A stretch of 64,000 nucleotides of DNA, taken from NCBI GenBank assembly GCA_965263335.1, contig CBDHHE010000001.1:248001-312000 (forward strand), in the 5' to 3' direction. This stretch comes from Thermohalobaculum sp965263335 (GTDB taxonomy: Bacteria > Pseudomonadota > Alphaproteobacteria > Rhodobacterales > Rhodobacteraceae). Made by a program: the position numbers and the translations under genes. Shown one piece after another: positions 33,902-42,184 of this stretch (position 1 is the first letter of the stretch; each line of letters begins with the position of its first letter). Under the pieces are notes generated by a model. It was not told the origin of the DNA. It saw nothing but the letters and a program-made list of their open reading frames with translations, and ran no database searches.

Positions 33902-35782
33902 ATGACCAAGAACGCGTCTGAACTTGGCCAGCGAAGCGCGATAAGCGCCTCATGGGAAAGATGCGAGCACAAGCATCGGCTCGCACGTAGTACTTTGCGC
34001 CCAATTCTGCGCCTTCAATCGACGGAAGTCAGGCCGAGAAGTGAAGAACTGATTGAACGCACGGGCGGTCGTCTCGGCATCTTTCGGCAGGTCGCAGAGA
34101 TTGCCGTCAGGGCCGGCCACTGTTTCTCTATCGCAGATGCGGACGGCATTCTTGTTCGCCGCGAAGGCAAGGTCGCCGAGCAGTCGGAGTACGAACGCAA
34201 CGGCATCTCGCTAGGCTCCTGCTGGGATGAGCGCATCGGTGGGACCAATGGAGTCTCGATGGCCCTTGCGCACGATCGGCCATTCACTGTCCGTGGATGC
34301 GAACACTACTTCTCGAAATTTGCCCCGTTCGCCTGCACTGGCGTACCGATACATGATGCGGCGAACCAGAAGATCGGCGTGGTCAACCTTGCCACCGTCG
34401 ATCGCGGAGTAACTGCGGACTATCTGTTTGACCAGCAGCTGCTGGGTGCTGCGGCTGGCCGCATTCAGCGCATCCTGTTCCAACGACACTTCAGCGACAG
34501 TATGCTGGTGACGGTGTCATCGCCGACAGATGGCGCCATTCTGGGCAGCAATGAACTTGTAGCTGTCGATGAGACCGGGCTGATCCTAGGCTCGACCACG
34601 ATGGCGCATCGTCTGATCGGGCTGTCCGGGCCTGCGGAGCTGTTGGGACGATCGTTTGAGGACCTGTTCGGGGCCGACGCTTTTGCTCTGGACCGGAAAC
34701 CTGAACTTGCCCCCTATGTCCGCACAGGCGAAGGCAGGGTCGTTCGCCTGTCCCGGCATCACAACGACCGAAACGCCCTTTTCGCTCGGGACACGCGTCC
34801 ACTTGCCGAACCTGCCCTTGGTCGTTCCGCAGGCCCGCAGCCGATGTCGCTTGGTGAACTGTCGACCGGCAGCACTGTCATGGCTGAGCAGTTTGTGCGC
34901 GCCGAGGTGTACTTGAAACATGCCGTGCCATTCATTGTTCAGGGTGAGACGGGAACCGGCAAGACGGCTCTGGTCGAAGCGCTTCATGTCTCTGAGAGCC
35001 TCGCAGATGTTCAGGTCGTTTCGGTCGATTGTGCGGTGCTGGGCGAGAGCGATCACGACCGCGCCTACATTGCCGCCATTGTCGAACAGGCTCGGATCTT
35101 TGGCTTGCTGAACACTCGGGAACAGGGCCACCTGTCGCTGGTCTTTGACAACATTCACGAGATGCCGGGCTTTGCGCAGGCCGCATTGCGCAAGCTGTTG
35201 CAAGAGCGGGAATCCGCCTGTGAAGCCGCCGGCACATCGCCGGCTCGTTCAGGAACAGCAGTGATTGCCACAACGCGCCGCCCCCTGCTCCAGACGGTTC
35301 AGGCCGGAGAGTTCAGGGAAGATCTGTACTATCTGCTCGCAAATGCCATCATCGTTCTTCCTCGCCTCCAGAAGCGCGAGAAACTGAAAGCGCTGGTCAA
35401 ATCGATTACCACCCGACTGGCGGGAAGACCGGTAGAGATAACGCTCGAAGCCATGGACGCGATCCGATCCCATGGCTGGCCCGGAAACGTAAGAGAGCTG
35501 CGAAACGCCCTTCAGCAGGCCCTTCTGGAAGGGGACGGTCTGCGCATCTCTCTGATGGACCTGAAGTCGTCCACGATCTTCAACGAGAGCACCCATCAGC
35601 CTGCGGCCGCCACGCGCTGGTCTGGGTCAGATCGTGGAGTGCCCTACAGCGAAGAGAACCAGATCGTCGATGCGCTGATCGGTGCGCGTTGGAATGTCTC
35701 CCAGGCTGCTCGAAATCTCGGCATGGGACGGGCGACCATTCATCGAAAGATCAAACAGTTCAAAATCTCGCGCCCATCCTGA
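33902..35782 (+). CDS. AcoR-like GAF/AAA+/Fis regulator lacking GAFTGA
   Basis: A 626-residue regulator. The N-terminal AcoR-type region has SWERC and a GAF domain (about 60-180: GISLGSCWDERIGGTNGVS, FACTGVPIHDA). A sigma-54-type AAA+ domain starts near residue 320, with Walker A GETGTGKT at 348-355. A C-terminal Fis helix-turn-helix (about 585-620) reads NVSQAARNLGMGRATIHRKI. Where GAFTGA should stand the protein reads through RAYIAAIVEQARIFGLL, and Walker B is LSLVFDNIHEMP with Asn for the usual Glu. It should therefore not activate sigma-54 polymerase by the normal route, and may act with sigma-70 as TyrR or HupR do. It precedes the amidohydrolase operon. Confidence 0.88.
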   Translation: MTKNASELGQRSAISASWERCEHKHRLARSTLRPILRLQSTEVRPRSEELIERTGGRLGIFRQVAEIAVRAGHCFSIADADGILVRREGKVAEQSEYERNGISLGSCWDERIGGTNGVSMALAHDRPFTVRGCEHYFSKFAPFACTGVPIHDAANQKIGVVNLATVDRGVTADYLFDQQLLGAAAGRIQRILFQRHFSDSMLVTVSSPTDGAILGSNELVAVDETGLILGSTTMAHRLIGLSGPAELLGRSFEDLFGADAFALDRKPELAPYVRTGEGRVVRLSRHHNDRNALFARDTRPLAEPALGRSAGPQPMSLGELSTGSTVMAEQFVRAEVYLKHAVPFIVQGETGTGKTALVEALHVSESLADVQVVSVDCAVLGESDHDRAYIAAIVEQARIFGLLNTREQGHLSLVFDNIHEMPGFAQAALRKLLQERESACEAAGTSPARSGTAVIATTRRPLLQTVQAGEFREDLYYLLANAIIVLPRLQKREKLKALVKSITTRLAGRPVEITLEAMDAIRSHGWPGNVRELRNALQQALLEGDGLRISLMDLKSSTIFNESTHQPAAATRWSGSDRGVPYSEENQIVDALIGARWNVSQAARNLGMGRATIHRKIKQFKISRPS

Positions 35783-35881
35783 GAGACGTCGAATCAACCG
35801 GACGGCGATCTCGCACAACTGACACCCTCGAACCCGTGGATAGTGTTGTGCGGTGAAGTTGCAGTAGCTCTTTGCACCTCT

Positions 35882-35920
35882 TGAGACACCGTCCTGAGAC
35901 AGATTGAGACAGTATGAGAC
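35882..35920 (+). promoter_or_regulatory. Array of four TGAGAC direct repeats (probable operator)
   Basis: TGAGAC occurs at 35882-35887, 35895-35900, 35905-35910 and 35915-35920. The last three are exactly 10 bases apart and the first is 13 away. Each of the first three continues with A, giving TGAGACA. Spacing of one helical turn puts the sites on one face of DNA, as expected for cooperative binding of an activator. The array lies 100 bases after the AcoR-like gene and about 160 bases before the amidohydrolase start. Confidence 0.65.
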
Positions 35921-36054
35921 GGTCACGGGCAAGCAACAATCCGGCTCTGCCTCCCGAGCTTGATTTCGATGCCACCGCACCAAAGCCTGCAGAGGCCGAG
36001 GCGGCTCCCGAAGCTGCAAGGCGAAACAAAAAGCAAGCCAGGCCGCAAGCATAG
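35914..36054 (+). CDS. Possible 46-residue small ORF ahead of the amidohydrolase
   Basis: An ATG at 35914 opens a 46-codon frame ending TAG at 36052-36054. The product starts MRRSRASNNPALPPELDF, continues with an Ala/Pro/Glu-rich stretch, and ends with the basic tail RRNKKQARPQA. Codon use resembles real genes. However, the start overlaps the last TGAGAC repeat, and there is no strong ribosome site, only a purine stretch before the ATG. It lies 23 bases before the amidohydrolase gene. It may be a leader peptide, a small operon protein, or chance. No family recognised. Confidence 0.35.
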   Translation: MRRSRASNNPALPPELDFDATAPKPAEAEAAPEAARRNKKQARPQA

Positions 36055-36077
36055 GCGGCACACCAGCGGAGGATTCG

Positions 36078-37562
36078 ATGCCTGATCTAGTAGATGTCAA
36101 CGAGCTGAAGCTCGCCGAGGAGCTGGACAACGAAACGCCCATTCCGACGCAGATTATCTCGAACGGCGAGTTCACACCGCAGCCTCAGACCAAACAGCAA
36201 CGCCAAGTCGAAGAGCGGATGCATGCACTGGCCGACACCCATGGCAAGGGCATGGACCGGCGCAAGTTCCTGCGTTCGTCGGCCGGGATGGCCGCGGGGT
36301 TTGTCGCGATGAACGAGGTCTTCGGACCGGTGTTCAACGTCTCAGAGGCCGAAGCCGCAAACCACGATCAGGCCGAGGAACGGGCCAAACATTTGGCAGG
36401 ACAGTTCATCTTCGATGATCAGACCCACATGGTCCATGACGGGTTTGAACAGGAGGGTCTTCTGGGTCTCGGCGTCTACGCGTCGCAGAACTGGAACCCG
36501 GATCTGAAGGACGATGAACTGACGCTCGCCTACTACAAGTTCGACAACTACATGCGCCAGATCTTCGTGAACTCGGACACCAAGATCGCTCTCCTGTCGG
36601 GTGCACCGTTTGACGATCCCTCATGGAACTTCGTGTCCAACGAAGCCATCGTGAACACCGTGGCAATGGTCAACAAGCTGGCGGGCACGCGCCGGATGTT
36701 CGGCCACCACGTGATCACACCGGGCAAGCCCGGCTGGATGGACGAGGTCGACAAGGCGCTGGAGAACGGCGCGCACATGGACGGCTGGAAAGCCTACACC
36801 ATCGGTGATCCGCTCTCGGCCTCGACCGAGCGTCCCTACCGGCTGGACGATGAAGAGCTGATGTACCCGTTCTTCGAGAAGGCCGTGAAATACGGCAAGA
36901 CCAATTTCGCCTGCCACAAGGGTCTGATGCCTGCCGACTACGAGACCACGTGGAAGGACAAATGGCAGTACAATACCGTCTGGGACGTAGCCAAGGCGGC
37001 CAAAGACTGGCCCGAGATCAACTTCATCATCTACCACTCGGGCATGCGGCCGTTCCTGGAAGATCCGACGCCTGTGCTGGAGGAGTTCGAGGCCACCGGA
37101 GAGCTGAAATGGGCCTCGGATCTCGCCCGCATTCCGGAAGAGCACGGTGTCACGAACGTCTATGGCGAGCTTGGGACCACGTTCGCCAATTCCTGTGTCA
37201 CCCACCCGCGCCTGGCCGCAGCGATGCTGGGCATGCTGATCAAGGGGCTGGGCGCCGACAAGATCGTCTGGGGCACGGACTCGGTCTTCTACGGCTCACC
37301 GCAATGGCAGATCGAGGCCCTGCGTCGCCTCGAAATCCCCGAGGACATGCAGGCGAAGCACGGCTTCGCACCGCTGGGAGATGCAGACGGGCACGTCAAG
37401 AACACGATCTTCGGTCTGAACTCGGCGCGCCTTTTCAAGGTCAACTTGAGGGCCGATCTAGAGCCGATGGAGAACGACGGCATACAAAAGCTGAAAACCG
37501 ACTTCGCACTGCTCGACGGCATTCGCGACAATGTCCGCTACGGCTACGTCTCGCCGACCTGA
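36078..37562 (+). CDS. Twin-arginine exported amidohydrolase (amidohydrolase-2 family)
   Basis: A 494-residue protein. A twin-arginine signal MDRRKFLRSSAGMAAGFVA begins at residue 59 (Arg61-Arg62), after an unusually long 58-residue polar leader. The start at 36078 is firm: GGAGG lies five bases upstream. The metal-dependent hydrolase domain follows from about residue 110. Likely ligands are His in FDDQTHMVHDG, NFACHKGL and FIIYHSGMRPF, and Asp in VWGTDSVFYGS. The family includes decarboxylases and hydrolases of aromatic acids and lactones. Cytochrome c and Liv-type transporter genes follow, so the enzyme should act outside the cytoplasm on a compound that is then imported. The substrate is unknown. 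Confidence 0.85.
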   Translation: MPDLVDVNELKLAEELDNETPIPTQIISNGEFTPQPQTKQQRQVEERMHALADTHGKGMDRRKFLRSSAGMAAGFVAMNEVFGPVFNVSEAEAANHDQAEERAKHLAGQFIFDDQTHMVHDGFEQEGLLGLGVYASQNWNPDLKDDELTLAYYKFDNYMRQIFVNSDTKIALLSGAPFDDPSWNFVSNEAIVNTVAMVNKLAGTRRMFGHHVITPGKPGWMDEVDKALENGAHMDGWKAYTIGDPLSASTERPYRLDDEELMYPFFEKAVKYGKTNFACHKGLMPADYETTWKDKWQYNTVWDVAKAAKDWPEINFIIYHSGMRPFLEDPTPVLEEFEATGELKWASDLARIPEEHGVTNVYGELGTTFANSCVTHPRLAAAMLGMLIKGLGADKIVWGTDSVFYGSPQWQIEALRRLEIPEDMQAKHGFAPLGDADGHVKNTIFGLNSARLFKVNLRADLEPMENDGIQKLKTDFALLDGIRDNVRYGYVSPT

Positions 37563-37631
37563 CCGGGCGCACCCCAATCAGCGGGCCAGGCAATGCGTCT
37601 GGCCCATTGCATCGAGATCTGGAGGCACCCC

Positions 37632-38078
37632 ATGACGCCCAAGCTGCACCGTTGTCTGGCTGCGGCCCTACTGGCCATCGGTCTGTTGTCCGCACCTGCC
37701 GCGGCCAAGGATGGTGCGCTGATCTATCAAGACGTTTGCGCGCGCTGTCACGGCCTGCTCGCCGAGGAGAACTCCTGGCAGCAGTACGTTCCTCGGAGCA
37801 GCTCGGGCGTTGAGCTTGCCGTTGTGCTGCCGCAGGGTCCGACACTGAATGGGATCGTCGGTCGCCCCGTGGGCATCATCGAAGGCTACCAATACACCAA
37901 GGGCATGCGCGCCTTCGCCGAAACCGGTGCGATCTGGGATCTCGAGACCCTGGACAAGTTCATCACCAACTCGCGCGCGTTCGTCAAAGGCACCACGATG
38001 ATCGTGAAGCTCGAGGAGGAAAGGCGCATTGCGGTGCTCGAATATCTGGAACGCGTGGCGCGCTACGCCCGCCAATAG
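37632..38078 (+). CDS. Small secreted cytochrome c
   Basis: A 148-residue protein with a signal peptide (1-25, ending APAAAKDG). It has one haem site CARCH (near residues 36-40), with a probable distal Met ligand in KGTTMIVKLEEE at about 118. There are extra residues between haem site and Met, including RSSSGVELAVVLPQGPTLNGIVGR. The layout is class I-like, with a KGMRAF...WDLETLDKFI segment. The start ATG at 37632 has GGAGG six bases upstream, whereas the frame also extends upstream. It lies 69 bases after the amidohydrolase in the same direction, which implies periplasmic electron transfer as part of the pathway. Confidence 0.87.
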   Translation: MTPKLHRCLAAALLAIGLLSAPAAAKDGALIYQDVCARCHGLLAEENSWQQYVPRSSSGVELAVVLPQGPTLNGIVGRPVGIIEGYQYTKGMRAFAETGAIWDLETLDKFITNSRAFVKGTTMIVKLEEERRIAVLEYLERVARYARQ

Positions 38079-38209
38079 GCCGGGAAACCCCCTGCACCGC
38101 TCATGTGATTTTTCGGTACCGGCGTGCCACTCCGGTTGCAAAGGCAGGGCATCTCATCAACGCTGGAAACAAACAACAAGATGACGGAACAACCATTTGG
38201 GAGGACGAC

Positions 38210-39514
38210 ATGAAGTTCACAATGGGAATTCTCACGAGATCCCTGGCCACGGCTACACTTGCGCTGGGCATGGGCGGAGCCGCACAAGCCGAGACGTTCA
38301 AAGTTGGGATCGTGACCTTCCTATCCGGCGGTGCGGCCGAGAGCTTCGGTGTGCCGGCCTGGAACGGTGGCAAGCTCCTGGTCGAGAAGCTGAACAACGG
38401 CGCGATGCCTGCGCCCTACGATCAGGTTGGCTTCGGAGGGCTGACCATCGAGCCGGTTGTTATCGACGAGGCAGGCGGCGCAACCAAGCAGGTGCAGGAA
38501 TTCCGTAACCTTGTGCAACGCGAAGAAGTCGATGCGGTGCTGGGCTATGTCTCGTCGGGTGACTGCCTTGCCGTGCCGCCGGTGGCCGAAGAGCTCAAGG
38601 CCTTCCTGATCCTCTACGATTGCGGCACGCCGCGGGTCTTCGAGGAAGCCAGCTATAACTACGTGTTCCGCACCGCAGCCCACGCTGCAATGGATAACAT
38701 CAGCCTTGCGAAGTACATGACCTCGCGCGGGATCAAGATTGGCTCGTACGCAGGCGTGAATCAGGACTATGCCTGGGGGCAGGACAGTTGGGCGGATTTC
38801 GTCGCCTCGATGGGTCACTTGCAACCGTCGGCCGAGACCAAGTCGGCGCTCTTCCCCAAGATCTTTGCCGGACAGTACGGCACCGAGATCTCGGCAGTGA
38901 TGCGTGAAAAGCCGGATCTGGTCCACTCGTCGCTCTGGGGTGGTGATCTGCAGGCCTTCATGCTGCAGGCGACAGCACGCGGACTGCACAAACGTATGCA
39001 GATCGCGCTGGCTGCAGGCGATCACGTCATCCCTCAGCTTGGCCAGAAGATGCCCGACGGCATCATCCTCGGTGCCCGCGGCATGAACGGGCTGGCAGCC
39101 AAAGCCAAGGGCGGCCCGCTGATCGACGCCCTTTGGGATGACTACGAGGCCGCTTACGGCACGTTCCCGGTGCAGGCCCCGTTCCGGATGTGGCAGGGTC
39201 TGCTGGGTCTGAAGACCGCGGTCGAGAAGGCGATGGTGGCGAATGGCGGCAAGAAGCCCAATGCCGAGGAACTGGCTGCGGCCATGAAGGGCCTGACCTG
39301 GGAGGCGCCCTCCGGCACAATCACCATGGCGCTCGGCGGCGGACATCAGGCGATCCAGCCGAACGCCATCGGTACCACCAAGTGGGACGAGGCAGCAGGC
39401 AAGATGACTCTGGTCGATGTCGAGTACTACGGCGCCAAATGCGTCAACCCGCCGGATGGCGTGAAGGCGGTTGAGTGGATCAAGGCCGGTTTCCCCGGCG
39501 CCGAGTGCGACTGA
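38210..39514 (+). CDS. Liv/Urt-type ABC transporter substrate-binding protein
   Basis: A 434-residue periplasmic binding protein with a signal peptide (1-26, ending GAAQAET). It has the type-I fold start TFKVGIVTFLSGGAAESFG. Recognisable elements include VDAVLGYVSSGDCLAVPPVAEEL, NYVFRTAAHAAMDNISLAKYM and DGIILGARGMNGLAAKAK. It belongs to the branched-chain amino acid/amide/aromatic family rather than to a specific named binder. The start ATG at 38210 follows GGGAGGACGAC. Four Cys residues are unusual for the family. It is the receptor for the following livHMGF-like genes. Confidence 0.88.
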   Translation: MKFTMGILTRSLATATLALGMGGAAQAETFKVGIVTFLSGGAAESFGVPAWNGGKLLVEKLNNGAMPAPYDQVGFGGLTIEPVVIDEAGGATKQVQEFRNLVQREEVDAVLGYVSSGDCLAVPPVAEELKAFLILYDCGTPRVFEEASYNYVFRTAAHAAMDNISLAKYMTSRGIKIGSYAGVNQDYAWGQDSWADFVASMGHLQPSAETKSALFPKIFAGQYGTEISAVMREKPDLVHSSLWGGDLQAFMLQATARGLHKRMQIALAAGDHVIPQLGQKMPDGIILGARGMNGLAAKAKGGPLIDALWDDYEAAYGTFPVQAPFRMWQGLLGLKTAVEKAMVANGGKKPNAEELAAAMKGLTWEAPSGTITMALGGGHQAIQPNAIGTTKWDEAAGKMTLVDVEYYGAKCVNPPDGVKAVEWIKAGFPGAECD

Positions 39515-39582
39515 CGCGCACGCAACGGATCCGCTGAGACCAAGGGGCGCCCGGACGGGGGCCTCAACTTCCGGGAGCGAAC

Positions 39583-40485
39583 ATGGACCTCTTGTTGGTC
39601 ATCCTCGTCGACGGCCTGATTTATGGCGCGTGGCTCTTCATCGTCTCGGTGGGGCTGACCCTGGTTTTCGGCGTTCTGGGGATCCTGAACCTCGCCCATG
39701 GCAGCTTGTATGCCATGGGCGCCTATATGACCGCCACGGCGGTGGGGCTATATTTCGGGGCGGGCGGCGATGCGGTGCCGCTTGGCTCCTACGCGGTGAT
39801 GATGCTCGCGGCCCTGGTCGTGGCCCTGATCGTGACTCCGTTGCTCGAGCGCGGCTTGCTGCGCCACTTTTACCACCGCGACGAGGTCATCGGCGTTCTG
39901 GTCACATATGGCGTGTTCCTGATCCTCGAAGACGTGATCAAGCTGATCTGGGGCGTCGAGCCGCTTTTCGTGTTCGAACCCTATGACCTTCTCGGCATGG
40001 TCGAATGGGGACCGCTGTTATACGTCGCCTATGACTTCCTGGTGATCGGGGCCGCGATCGTCGTCGGACTGACGGTCTGGGCCTTCCTGAACCGGACCCG
40101 GCGCGGCAAGATCGTGCTGGCGGTGATCCATGACCGCGAGATGAGCCAGACCATGGGTGTGAATGTCGACCGGGTCTTCATGCTGGCCTTCGGCGCGGGC
40201 GTGTTCCTCGCCGCACTCGGCGGCGCGCTGACCGCACCTATGATCTCGGTCTCACCCGGCATCGGGGTCAACGTGATCATCGTGGCCTTCGCTGTCATCA
40301 TCATTGGCGGGCTCGGCTCGATCGAGGGAGCCGCCATCGGCGCTGTGCTGGTCGGCGTTGCGCGGGCGGCGTCGGTTCACCTGATGCCCGAGATCGAGCT
40401 TTTCATTATCTACTTCGTCATGGCCGTGGTGCTGGTGTTCCGCCCCGAGGGCTTGTTCGTGAAAACGCAAACGAGGAAGATATGA
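39583..40485 (+). CDS. Liv-type ABC transporter permease (LivH-like)
   Basis: A 300-residue membrane protein with about eight helices. It has the family opening LILVDGLIYGAWLFIVSVGL, then LTLVFGVLGILNLAHGSLYAMGAY (about 27-50), and the cytoplasmic ATPase-contact loop VIHDREMSQTMGVNVDRVFML at about 183-203. The late FAVIIIGGLGSIEGAAIGAVLVG segment is typical. Its stop overlaps the start of the second permease by four bases. It is the first permease of the importer fed by the preceding binding protein. Confidence 0.9.
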   Translation: MDLLLVILVDGLIYGAWLFIVSVGLTLVFGVLGILNLAHGSLYAMGAYMTATAVGLYFGAGGDAVPLGSYAVMMLAALVVALIVTPLLERGLLRHFYHRDEVIGVLVTYGVFLILEDVIKLIWGVEPLFVFEPYDLLGMVEWGPLLYVAYDFLVIGAAIVVGLTVWAFLNRTRRGKIVLAVIHDREMSQTMGVNVDRVFMLAFGAGVFLAALGGALTAPMISVSPGIGVNVIIVAFAVIIIGGLGSIEGAAIGAVLVGVARAASVHLMPEIELFIIYFVMAVVLVFRPEGLFVKTQTRKI

Positions 40486-41420
40486 ACCTTCTCGCCAATG
40501 CGCCTGTCGCCGCGGGTCTGACCCTGGCGGGCCTGATCGCGCTCGCCTTCATCCTGCCGGACTGGGCGCTGTTCCTGCTGACCATCGCGCTCGCAAAGGG
40601 ATTGGTGAGCCTCGGCATCGTGACGCAGATGCGCGCGGGCCTCGTCTCCTTCGGGCAAGGGCTGTTCTTCGGGCTCGGCGCTTATGCGGCCGGTTTGATG
40701 GCGCATTTCACGGGCGTCACCGACATCTTCCTGTTGACGGTGCTTGCGGTCCTGGCGACCGGGCTGGTCGGCGTCGTCTTCGGGCCGCTGCTGGCCAAGT
40801 ATCGCGGCATCTTCTTTGCGATGCTCTCATTGTCGCTCTCGATGATCCTGTACGGCACGATCTCGAAGATGACCTCGATCGGTGGCACCGACGGGCTGAA
40901 CGTCGCGGCGCCCACGTTCCTGGGGTATCAGCCAGAGGCTCGGGCGCTCTCGCTCTCACTTTACTTCTACACCGCCGTCATCACGGTGATCGCAGGCGCG
41001 CTGGCGCGGATCTATTTTGACAGCCAGCAGGGCATGATCTCGCTGGCCATCCGCTCGAACGAGCTTCGCGTCGAATATCTCGGCGCCTCGGTCCGCCGGG
41101 CTCACACCCAGAACTACATCATCTCGGCCATCCTCGGCGGATTGGGCGGAGTGATCACTGCGCTCGCCATCGGCCATGTCGATCCGGAGTCGGCGGTCTA
41201 CTGGACCATCTCGGGCGAGTTCGTCTTCGTCGCCATCCTCGCGGGCTATCTCTCGATCCCGGCGGTCTTCGCCGCCTCGATCATCCTCGAACTCGTCCGC
41301 TCGTTCTCGAATCTCTATTTTCCGAACACCTGGCAGCTGGCGCTCGGGATCTTTCTTCTGATCGTGATCCTGACCCTGCCCAACGGGCTCGGCTCGCTCC
41401 TTCACCGGAGACGCGCATGA
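40482..41420 (+). CDS. Liv-type ABC transporter permease (LivM-like)
   Basis: A 312-residue partner permease with about eight to nine helices. Family features are QMRAGLVSFGQGLFFGLGAYAAG (about 47-69), the coupling loop AIRSNELRVEYLGASVRRAHTQ at about 187-208, and YFPNTWQLALGIFLLIVILTLPNGL near the end. It overlaps the LivH-like gene upstream and the ATPase gene downstream by four bases each (ATGA). That guarantees co-transcription and probable coupled translation. Confidence 0.9.
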   Translation: MNLLANAPVAAGLTLAGLIALAFILPDWALFLLTIALAKGLVSLGIVTQMRAGLVSFGQGLFFGLGAYAAGLMAHFTGVTDIFLLTVLAVLATGLVGVVFGPLLAKYRGIFFAMLSLSLSMILYGTISKMTSIGGTDGLNVAAPTFLGYQPEARALSLSLYFYTAVITVIAGALARIYFDSQQGMISLAIRSNELRVEYLGASVRRAHTQNYIISAILGGLGGVITALAIGHVDPESAVYWTISGEFVFVAILAGYLSIPAVFAASIILELVRSFSNLYFPNTWQLALGIFLLIVILTLPNGLGSLLHRRRA

Positions 41421-42184
41421 GCTTCGCGCTGGAGACCCGCAATGTTCAGAAGAGCTTCGGGGCCGTCATCGCCGCGTCGGATATCAGTGTGCAGGTGCCC
41501 GAACGGGCGGTCTGGTCGCTGATCGGCACCAACGGCGCCGGCAAGACGACCTTCGTAAACCTCGTCACCGGCTATCTCCATCCGGATGCCGGGCAAATTC
41601 TGTTCAAGGGCGAGGACATCACCGCGCTCGGCCCCCGCGAGATCACACGTGCAGGCATCTGCCGGTCCTTCCAGATCCCCCAGCTGTGCGGTGAGCTGAC
41701 CGCGCTCGAGAATATGCTCGTCAGCCTCGCGATCTCAGCGCCGGAGACACCGTCCTTCTTCCGCCGGGGTCATGCCAAAGACGCCGAGGCGCGCGCGATG
41801 GAGATCCTCGAGCGTTTCCAGATTGCCGAGTTTGCACCGCGTCTCATGGCCGAGCTGCCTGCGGGCGTGCGCAAGCTTCTCGACATCGCAATGGCGATGA
41901 CCGGGAACCCGCAGGTGATGCTGCTGGACGAGCCGACCTCGGGCGTCGCGGCGGAAGAGAAGTTTCCGATCATGGATCTGGTGATGGAGGCGCTGAGCGC
42001 CGAACATGTCACTACCCTGTTCGTCGAGCACGACATGGACATCGTGGCGCGGTACTCCGAACGTGTGCTGGCATTCTACGACGGCAGGATCATCGCGAAC
42101 GACGGCCCGGATGAGGTGCTCTCGGACCCGCAGGTCCAGCGCTATGTCACGGGCACGATCCCGGGGCGGGAGGGCTCGTCATGA
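41417..42184 (+). CDS. Liv-type ABC transporter ATPase (LivG-like), altered signature motif
   Basis: A 255-residue ATPase. Walker A is GTNGAGKT (about 37-44), Walker B VMLLDEPTSGVA, and the H-loop VEHDMDIV. The ABC signature, normally LSYGQQR or LSGGQ in this family, reads LPAGVRKLLDIAMAM, so its Ser and Gly-Gly are largely lost. The partner ATPase keeps a normal signature. This may produce an asymmetric pair with one degenerate nucleotide site, as known for some heterodimeric ABC proteins. It overlaps both neighbours by four bases. Confidence 0.9.
   Translation: MSFALETRNVQKSFGAVIAASDISVQVPERAVWSLIGTNGAGKTTFVNLVTGYLHPDAGQILFKGEDITALGPREITRAGICRSFQIPQLCGELTALENMLVSLAISAPETPSFFRRGHAKDAEARAMEILERFQIAEFAPRLMAELPAGVRKLLDIAMAMTGNPQVMLLDEPTSGVAAEEKFPIMDLVMEALSAEHVTTLFVEHDMDIVARYSERVLAFYDGRIIANDGPDEVLSDPQVQRYVTGTIPGREGSS

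Noticed and set aside
35783..36077. Sigma-54 promoter before the amidohydrolase operon
   Set aside because: No TGGCAC-N5-TTGC-like pair with correct spacing was found in the intergenic region, and the neighbouring regulator lacks GAFTGA.
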